Of a DNA stretch of 35,611 bases, positions 31,300 to 35,611 are shown in pieces (the first letter of the stretch is position 1; the number at the start of each line of letters is the position of its first letter). The stretch lies in NCBI GenBank assembly GCA_964624905.1, contig CAZUYK010000012.1, positions 1 to 35,611 of the forward strand. Reading direction: 5' to 3'. The position numbers and the translations under genes are program-made. The notes under the pieces were generated by a model. It ran no database searches and had not been told where the DNA came from. It saw nothing but the letters and a program-made list of their open reading frames with translations. This DNA comes from CAZRVH01 sp964624905. Lineage in GTDB: Bacteria > Patescibacteriota > Gracilibacteria > Peribacterales > Peribacteraceae.

Positions 31300-32652
31300 A
31301 TGCGTCTCCGCTCCCTTTTCCTGGCATCGGTCCTCTTCCTGTCCGCAGGCACTGCCGTCGCGCAATCCGCATCGTCTTCCTCCGCGGGAACCGTGACGTT
31401 GTCGGTAACCGACGGGAAAACGACCATCGCCCCCGGAGATAGCATGATCTACATCGTGACGGCATTGCAGACCGCGCAGCCGACGCGCGACGTGACCATC
31501 ACGTTGGAGATGCCGCTGGGAACGGACCTCATTACCGCCGACAACGGCGGAACCGTGAACGGACGCACGGTACGTTGGACGAATGCGACGCTGACGCAGA
31601 ACACGAACCGCATCTTCACGGTGCAGGCACGCGCCATCAACAGTCTTACGAACGGAACCGTCCTGACCGCCGTGGCCGATGCCGCCGGAAGCCAGGCAAC
31701 CGATACGACCACCGTCCAGAGCGGACTCGGCGCCACGAAGTCTTACGCATTGACGCTCACAGATAACAAATCGACCGTCCGCGCCGGAACGACCTTGAAT
31801 TACGTCCTCACCGTTAAGAACAACAGCACCGCGCCGCAGACGGATTCCGTTATGGTCCAGGGCCCCGCGTCCCTCACCGTGCAGAGCGGAACGCCGCTTC
31901 CCACGTCGGTAGGTACGAACAACGTCACCTGGTCCAACGTGTCCTTTGCCGCCGGTGAGACGAAGACCTTCCAGTTCAATGCGGTGGTGTCGAACGACGT
32001 GCGCACGAACACGGTCATCGATACCAAGGCGACCGTTGCTTCCGCATCCCTCTCCGACCTCACGCGTATCGATAACAACGCATCCAGCAGCTCGTCGCGC
32101 TCCAGCAGCAGCCGCAGTTCGTCGTCTTCTTCGCGCCGTTCCTCTTCCAGCTCCAGCGTGCGCGCGGCTGGCAACGCCTTGTTCCGGCTGACTCCCAACG
32201 CAGCCGAGGTCCTGCCGAATGGCGACATCGTCTACACGCTCTTCGTGCAAAACGTCCTCCTCCTGAACATCCGCGATGCCGTTGTGTCCGCGAAATTCGA
32301 TCCGGCCGTCGCGTCGGTCAGCAACGTCGGAAACGGTTCGAATGTTGGCAACGGCGAAATCCGCTGGGCACTCACTCCCCTCGCTCCCGGACAGACATGG
32401 CAGACCACCTTCACGCTGCGCGCGAGCGGTTCGCTGTCGGGCGGAAGCATCGTCACGGCCAGCGGCCGCCTGACGGGTACGGACGTGAACGGCTCCCCTC
32501 TCAACGAGCGCGTGGCCGTCGCCACCGTCAGCGTCATCGCCGCGGGATCCCTGCCGGACACGGGTGCCGCTTTCGATACGCTGTTCTTGGCTCTCAGCGG
32601 CGTTTTGGCGCTCTTCCTTGGTATCGCTCAGAAGCGATCCTTGGGACTGTAA
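31300..32652 (+). CDS. DUF11-type surface protein with LPDTG wall-sorting signal
   Basis: A 450-residue exported protein. The signal peptide (MRLRSLFLASVLFLSAGTAVAQ) is followed by a Ser run and two or three DUF11-like beta domains: TVTLSVTDGKTTIAPGDSMIYIV, then KSYALTLTDNKSTVRAGTTLNYVLTV, then after a Ser/Arg-rich linker (about 260-290) FRLTPNAAEVLPNGDIVYTL. The C-terminus has the sorting layout LPDTGAAFD, a hydrophobic helix (TLFLALSGVLALFLGIA) and a basic end QKRSLGL. This suggests covalent anchoring by a sortase, although no sortase gene is in the window. It probably forms part of the cell-surface layer or an adhesin. It has its own promoter. Confidence 0.85.
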   Translation: MRLRSLFLASVLFLSAGTAVAQSASSSSAGTVTLSVTDGKTTIAPGDSMIYIVTALQTAQPTRDVTITLEMPLGTDLITADNGGTVNGRTVRWTNATLTQNTNRIFTVQARAINSLTNGTVLTAVADAAGSQATDTTTVQSGLGATKSYALTLTDNKSTVRAGTTLNYVLTVKNNSTAPQTDSVMVQGPASLTVQSGTPLPTSVGTNNVTWSNVSFAAGETKTFQFNAVVSNDVRTNTVIDTKATVASASLSDLTRIDNNASSSSSRSSSSRSSSSSSRRSSSSSSVRAAGNALFRLTPNAAEVLPNGDIVYTLFVQNVLLLNIRDAVVSAKFDPAVASVSNVGNGSNVGNGEIRWALTPLAPGQTWQTTFTLRASGSLSGGSIVTASGRLTGTDVNGSPLNERVAVATVSVIAAGSLPDTGAAFDTLFLALSGVLALFLGIAQKRSLGL

Positions 32653-32672
32653 AACTCGGTTAATTATATGAT

Positions 32673-32701
32673 TTGCAAAATGTTGTAAATTGTGTTACAA
32701 T
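32673..32701 (+). promoter_or_regulatory. vanW promoter with overlapping inverted repeat
   Basis: TTGCAA (32673-32678), a 17-base spacer and TACAAT (32696-32701). The perfect inverted repeat TTGTAA-N6-TTACAA (32683-32700) overlaps the -10 and could be an operator. The surrounding 80 bases are very AT-rich. Confidence 0.6.
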
Positions 32702-32735
32702 ATTTTCTTACATACACATTAAATAACATAAACAT

Positions 32736-34136
32736 ATGAGACATCCGTCTACAGGTGCGATGAGCATCATTCCCCTTCTGTCGCTGGCCCTCGTGGTGAG
32801 CACCGCATTGTCCGCATCCGGTGCCGCGCAGGTCGTGGACATGGATTCCGAACAAACCGGCAAAATCATGGCCGCGGTTCAGAACAACGGATCCCACCTC
32901 TCGCTCGACAACCAGGTAAAGCGTCTCCAACAGCGCATTGAAAAGCGTTTCGGCGTTGCTGCTTCGGCGTACAACGTGAAGCTCGCGCTCATCGAACGCC
33001 GTACGCTCCTCGGTCATAGGATCAACGTTGGTTTCTCCGGACTCACGGGCATGCATGCCGCGCCCTCCTGGACTGCCTCCCTTGCGGAGCATCCGGAGTG
33101 GATGGTGTTTGATTCGAACAAAGTATCCTTCGGTATCGACCAGGCATTTGTACTCGCATCGTTCGATGCGGAGTATCCCGCCGGCATGGAGCGCGCGACG
33201 CACGCCGAAGTAACGGGCACCTACGATGACAACGGAATCCTGCGGGCCACGGTCGTCGGCACGCCGAAGGACGGATACGTCATCGATACCGTTCTTGCCG
33301 CCAAGACCATTGCCAACGCCTTCGCGAAACAGGAGCAGTCGGTAGTCATTCCCGTCGAATTCCAGAAGGGAACGGTGGTGAAGGACGGCGTGCCGCTCAC
33401 GCTGCTTGCCACGGGCAAGTCCGAATTCGCTTCTTCCCCTGCCGGACGCAAACACAACGTGCGCAAAGCGATGAACGAGCGTCTGAACGGCGCCATCGCA
33501 CCGCAGGGCCAGGAGTTCTCGTTCAACAAGACCCTCGGCGGACCGGTTACCTACAGCCGCGGTTGGGTGGATTCGCTCATCATCGTGAACGGCAACCAGT
33601 TGGAGCCGGCCGCAGGCGGAGGTATCTGCCAGGCAGCCACCACTCTGTACCGCAGTATCGTCCTTGCCGGTTTGCAGGTTGGCAAGCGCAAGCCGCACAG
33701 CCTGTACGTCACGTACTACAAGAAGTTCGGCCTGGGTATCGACGCCACCATTTATCCTGGCAAGCAGGACCTCACGTTCACCAATGATACGCCGGGAGAC
33801 ATCGTCATCCTGGCGCATACCAACGACAAGCACGAAGGCTTCGTGTCGCTCTACGGGGTAGACGACGGCCGCACCGTGGCCATGGACGGACCGTACCTGG
33901 GAGCCACCGCTCCGGAATGGATGCAGGTGAACGGCCGCCCCGTAAGTTCCCGCGAAGTCGTGTGGAATCAGACGATCACGCGCGCGGACGGAACGGTGAC
34001 CAACAACCTCATCGTCTCCAACTACTCCAAGATGCCGGCCGCCAGCCTGGCGAAGGAATTCCCGGCCCCGGTAGGCCTCGCCAACTTCTACGATCCGGTG
34101 GAAGTTCCCGTCGCGACGGTCGCAGGTAATCTGTGA
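32736..34136 (+). CDS. VanW family protein, exported
   Basis: A 466-residue protein. A signal peptide (PLLSLALVVSTALSASGAAQ) is followed by a peptidoglycan-binding-4-like region (about 30-220) and a VanW domain: RKHNVRKAMNERLNGAIAPQ, FSFNKTLGGPVTYSRGW, the signature GGGICQAATTLYRSIVLAGL, and GLGIDATIYPGKQDLTFTNDT. VanW proteins accompany glycopeptide resistance in some Gram-positives but are widespread in CPR, where the function is unknown and probably related to the cell wall. It ends one base before the convergent cupin gene's stop. Confidence 0.9.
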   Translation: MRHPSTGAMSIIPLLSLALVVSTALSASGAAQVVDMDSEQTGKIMAAVQNNGSHLSLDNQVKRLQQRIEKRFGVAASAYNVKLALIERRTLLGHRINVGFSGLTGMHAAPSWTASLAEHPEWMVFDSNKVSFGIDQAFVLASFDAEYPAGMERATHAEVTGTYDDNGILRATVVGTPKDGYVIDTVLAAKTIANAFAKQEQSVVIPVEFQKGTVVKDGVPLTLLATGKSEFASSPAGRKHNVRKAMNERLNGAIAPQGQEFSFNKTLGGPVTYSRGWVDSLIIVNGNQLEPAAGGGICQAATTLYRSIVLAGLQVGKRKPHSLYVTYYKKFGLGIDATIYPGKQDLTFTNDTPGDIVILAHTNDKHEGFVSLYGVDDGRTVAMDGPYLGATAPEWMQVNGRPVSSREVVWNQTITRADGTVTNNLIVSNYSKMPAASLAKEFPAPVGLANFYDPVEVPVATVAGNL

Positions 34137-34137
34137 A

Positions 34138-34491
34138 TCATTTCAGGACGGTTTCCTGCACAAAGAATGACGGTTCGAACGCCGCGTGCACGAACAGATC
34201 TTCGTCCGCGGCATTTTTCAAAGTATGGGGCAAAAGCGAAGGAACAATGATGACGTCGCCTGCTTTCAGCGTGCGAACCGTTCCGTCGATCGTGATCTCG
34301 CCGCATCCGCGCAGTACAGTAATAATCTCCTTCCCGGAATGCGTATGGGTGTTCGTGAATCCGTTCGGCTCCAGCTTGGCAGTCAGCTCCCTGCCTCCGC
34401 TTCGCTCCAGTCCCGCGATCCATACGCCCGGGTGGCGCCTGCCATGCACGGCGTAGGGCTGCCAGTCGAAAGCGGATGGGTCGATGGTCAT
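34138..34491 (-). CDS. Cupin-domain protein
   Basis: A 117-residue single-domain cupin. Metal-site motif 1 is visible as THTHSGKEIITVLRGCGEI (about 48-66) and motif 2 as DVIIVPSLLPHTLKN (about 79-93), with His and Glu ligands. It may be a small dioxygenase, isomerase or ligand-binding protein; the substrate cannot be told. On the minus strand TACAGT (34506-34501) ends 10 bases before the ATG and overlaps the -10 of the divergent hydrolase gene. Confidence 0.85.
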   Translation of the reverse strand: MTIDPSAFDWQPYAVHGRRHPGVWIAGLERSGGRELTAKLEPNGFTNTHTHSGKEIITVLRGCGEITIDGTVRTLKAGDVIIVPSLLPHTLKNAADEDLFVHAAFEPSFFVQETVLK

Positions 34492-34500
34492 GACAGAAGT

Positions 34501-34510
34501 ACTGTATCAT
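34501..34510. promoter_or_regulatory. Overlapping divergent -10 boxes (cupin / hydrolase)
   Basis: TACAGT on the minus strand (34506-34501) and TATCAT on the plus strand (34505-34510) share two bases; the plus box is 7 bases from the ATG at 34517. Confidence 0.5.
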
Positions 34511-34516
34511 GTCGAC

Positions 34517-35065
34517 ATGAAGCGCGTCTTCATCATCCATGGCTATCAAGGCAGTCCCCTTTCCGGTTGGAAACCCTGGCTTGCCGAGGAACTGCGCGCG
34601 AAAGGATACGAGGTGCATATTCCCGCGATGCCCACGCCCTACACGCCGAAGAAGGACGAATGGGTGAAGACAATCAGTGAGACGATCGGAAAGCCGCAAC
34701 CATCGGATATTCTGATCGGTCACAGCCTGGGCACCATCGCGTCCCTGCGGTATTTGGAATCCTTGAAGCCGGGAGAAAATATCGGCAAAACCATTTTGCT
34801 CGCCGGCTTTTACGAACACCTGGGTGACGACGACATGACGAACATGCTGACGTTCGTCGACACGCCCGTGGACTTCGACGCCGTGCGCTCCCACTGTGAT
34901 TCGTTCGCGGTGATCCATTCGGACGATGATGATTCGGTGTTGCTGAAGTACGGACAGAACCTCGCGCAGCAGCTTCATGTTCCCATCGAAGTGCATCACG
35001 GCTACGGACACTTCAGCAGCGGGGACGGAATATTCGAATTGCCGCTGCTACTGGAAAAGTTTTAA
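34517..35065 (+). CDS. RBBP9/YdeN-type alpha/beta hydrolase
   Basis: A 182-residue small serine hydrolase. It starts MKRVFIIHGYQGSPLSGWKP, with the oxyanion-side HG motif. The nucleophile elbow is LIGHSLGTIASLRYL (Ser near 73), the Asp is in HSDDDDSV, and the catalytic His is in YGHFSSGDGIFELP near the end. This is the RBBP9/DUF1057 family, of mostly unknown substrate. TATCAT (34505-34510) ends 7 bases before the ATG at 34517; the in-frame ATG at 34484 lies inside the divergent cupin gene and is rejected. Confidence 0.88.
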   Translation: MKRVFIIHGYQGSPLSGWKPWLAEELRAKGYEVHIPAMPTPYTPKKDEWVKTISETIGKPQPSDILIGHSLGTIASLRYLESLKPGENIGKTILLAGFYEHLGDDDMTNMLTFVDTPVDFDAVRSHCDSFAVIHSDDDDSVLLKYGQNLAQQLHVPIEVHHGYGHFSSGDGIFELPLLLEKF

Positions 35066-35084
35066 ATGGAGTATCATGAAGGGT

Positions 35085-35378
35085 ATGACTTCCCGCTCCC
35101 CCGTTTTCATCAACATCCTGTTCATCCTGTCTTTGGCAGTCGCCGCATTCCTGCTGTACTGGATGGGCGCGGTCCTTTTGGTTTCCGCCATTGCCCCCGT
35201 CAAATCGCCGCTCTTCAACGTGAGTTTGGCGGGATGGTTTGGCATGGCCGTTTCCGTCGTTTGGGTGGCGGTACAGCATTTCCGGCACAAGAACGTCCAG
35301 TCGCCCCTGCGCTTCCTTGTTATCAGCCTCTGCGTCTATATGTTGGGCTTCTGGGGGCAGATCGCCCTGAGGGGATAA
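35085..35378 (+). CDS. Small three-helix membrane protein
   Basis: A 97-residue protein with about three hydrophobic segments: VFINILFILSLAVAAFLLYW, LAGWFGMAVSVVWVAV and FLVISLCVYMLGFWGQIAL. Basic residues (HFRHKNVQ) in the loop before the last helix set the orientation. No family is recognised. TATCAT (35072-35077) ends 8 bases before the ATG at 35085; the ATG at 35076 overlaps that box and is rejected. It starts 20 bases after the hydrolase stop. Confidence 0.65.
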   Translation: MTSRSPVFINILFILSLAVAAFLLYWMGAVLLVSAIAPVKSPLFNVSLAGWFGMAVSVVWVAVQHFRHKNVQSPLRFLVISLCVYMLGFWGQIALRG

Positions 35379-35382
35379 AGTG

Positions 35383-35410
35383 TTGCCATTGGGCCCTTCT
35401 TTGCTATCCT
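35383..35410 (+). promoter_or_regulatory. Promoter upstream of tRNA fragment and tRNA-Lys
   Basis: TTGCCA (35383-35388), a 16-base spacer and the extended -10 TG-C-TATCCT (35405-35410). The predicted transcript would start near 35417 and run through a hairpin, the tRNA 5' fragment and then tRNA-Lys. Confidence 0.5.
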
Positions 35411-35441
35411 AGGCGGGCCCTACGGGGTTTCTTTCAATACT

Positions 35442-35458
35442 CGGAGCAGATCGCTCCG
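35442..35458 (+). other. Leader hairpin before the tRNA 5' fragment
   Basis: CGGAGC (35442-35447) pairs perfectly with GCTCCG (35453-35458) around AGATC. No T-run follows. Confidence 0.45.
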
Positions 35459-35464
35459 TAACGT

Positions 35465-35482
35465 GGATCGGTAGCTCAGTTG
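35465..35482 (+). pseudogene. tRNA-Lys 5' fragment ending in the D-loop
   Basis: Eighteen bases identical to the start of the tRNA-Lys gene at 35560 (GGATCGG to AGTTG). The match ends after G18 of the D-loop. Nothing resembling the rest of the tRNA follows in the 77 bases before the intact gene. Confidence 0.7.
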
Positions 35483-35484
35483 AC

Positions 35485-35506
35485 CGCCGAGTGTTCACAC
35501 GAGGCG
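35485..35506 (+). other. Hairpin with tandem G.A mismatches after the tRNA fragment
   Basis: CGCC (35485-35488) pairs with GGCG (35503-35506); a symmetric GA/GA internal loop (35489-35490, 35501-35502) separates this from GTG/CAC around a TTCA loop. The interrupted tRNA-Phe carries the same plan at 30947-30929 with GC/GC and a TTTA loop. Confidence 0.55.
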
Positions 35507-35559
35507 TCTAAAACAAGTCAGCTCGGTTGTCAGTCTATATCTCCACTCTTTTAAACCAT

Positions 35560-35611
35560 GGATCGGTAGCTCAGTTGGTAGAGCAGTTGCCTCTTAAGCA
35601 ATTGGTCGCGG
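35560..35611 (+). tRNA. tRNA-Lys (anticodon CUU), 3' end beyond the window
   Basis: Acceptor 5' strand GGATCGG, D-arm GCTC/GAGC with AGTTGGTA, anticodon stem GTTGC/GCAAT with loop CTCTTAA (anticodon CTT), then the variable region. The T-arm and 3' acceptor strand are outside the window. Confidence 0.9.

Noticed and set aside
32080..32160. Ser-codon run as a DNA tandem repeat
   Set aside because: It encodes a Ser/Arg linker using mixed Ser codons; there is no regular DNA repeat unit.

Overview
The window looks like ordinary chromosomal DNA of a Candidate Phyla Radiation (Patescibacteria) bacterium, most plausibly near Peregrinibacteria/Peribacteria. This is inference from gene content and style: a compact moderately GC-rich genome, Ser-rich surface proteins with SLH, Calx-beta and DUF11 modules, a secG plus family-5 solute-binding-protein pair, a VanW protein, a short pilin-like membrane protein, and many small unrecognised genes. 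TGA is used as a normal stop (for example at 8931-8933), so the UGA=Gly code of Gracilibacteria/Absconditabacteria is not used. I see no convincing Shine-Dalgarno sequence before any gene. At least 15 starts instead sit 7-8 bases after a TANNNT -10 box, so much of the window appears to be transcribed as leaderless mRNA.

Layout. 1-2127: end of a HARE-HTH regulator, an unknown gene and a lipoprotein. 2128-6101: recA behind two 18-bp inverted repeats, dnaB helicase and mraY. 6064-7768 (minus): an AT-rich P-loop kinase and two small unknown genes. 7845-12150: two GT4 glycosyltransferases, NAD kinase, prmC and an unknown gene. 12235-13671 (minus): an SLH/Calx-beta surface protein. 13790-15145: a DUF721/DciA-like protein, rpsP, khpA and a pilin-like membrane protein. 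15345-15917: tRNA-Val and a GNAT acetyltransferase. 16004-18998: secG, a peptide-binding protein and rplI. 19112-21449: tRNA-Ile(UAU), a 35-codon Ala/Glu/Pro microgene, an SLH-esterase fusion and a lipoprotein. 21446-24172: a methyltransferase, a decayed cca 3'-end remnant, an AT-rich orphan gene and the intact cca. 24208-26504: endonuclease IV, GAPDH and an unknown gene. 26560-30766: dnaK under a CIRCE operator, an unknown gene, obg and a KGG-repeat stress protein. 30852-31201: three tRNA genes on the minus strand, one interrupted. 31300-35378: an LPDTG DUF11 surface protein, VanW, cupin, RBBP9-type hydrolase and a small membrane protein. 35383-35611: a tRNA 5' fragment followed by tRNA-Lys, cut by the window end.

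Functional themes are replication and repair (recA, dnaB, DciA-like, nfo), translation (rpsP, rplI, khpA, prmC, obg, cca, five tRNA species), envelope and surface (mraY, glycosyltransferases, VanW, SLH, LPDTG and lipoproteins, secG), central metabolism (gap, nadK) and stress (HrcA/CIRCE-type dnaK, KGG protein).

The most unusual signals are: (1) two tRNA genes broken at the same D-loop position, between G18 and G19, each followed by a similar hairpin with tandem G.A mismatches; (2) the leaderless spacing rule; (3) the paired inverted repeats at recA; (4) the cca remnant flanking an AT-rich orphan gene; (5) a tRNA-Ala with a covarying A19-U56 in place of G19-C56.
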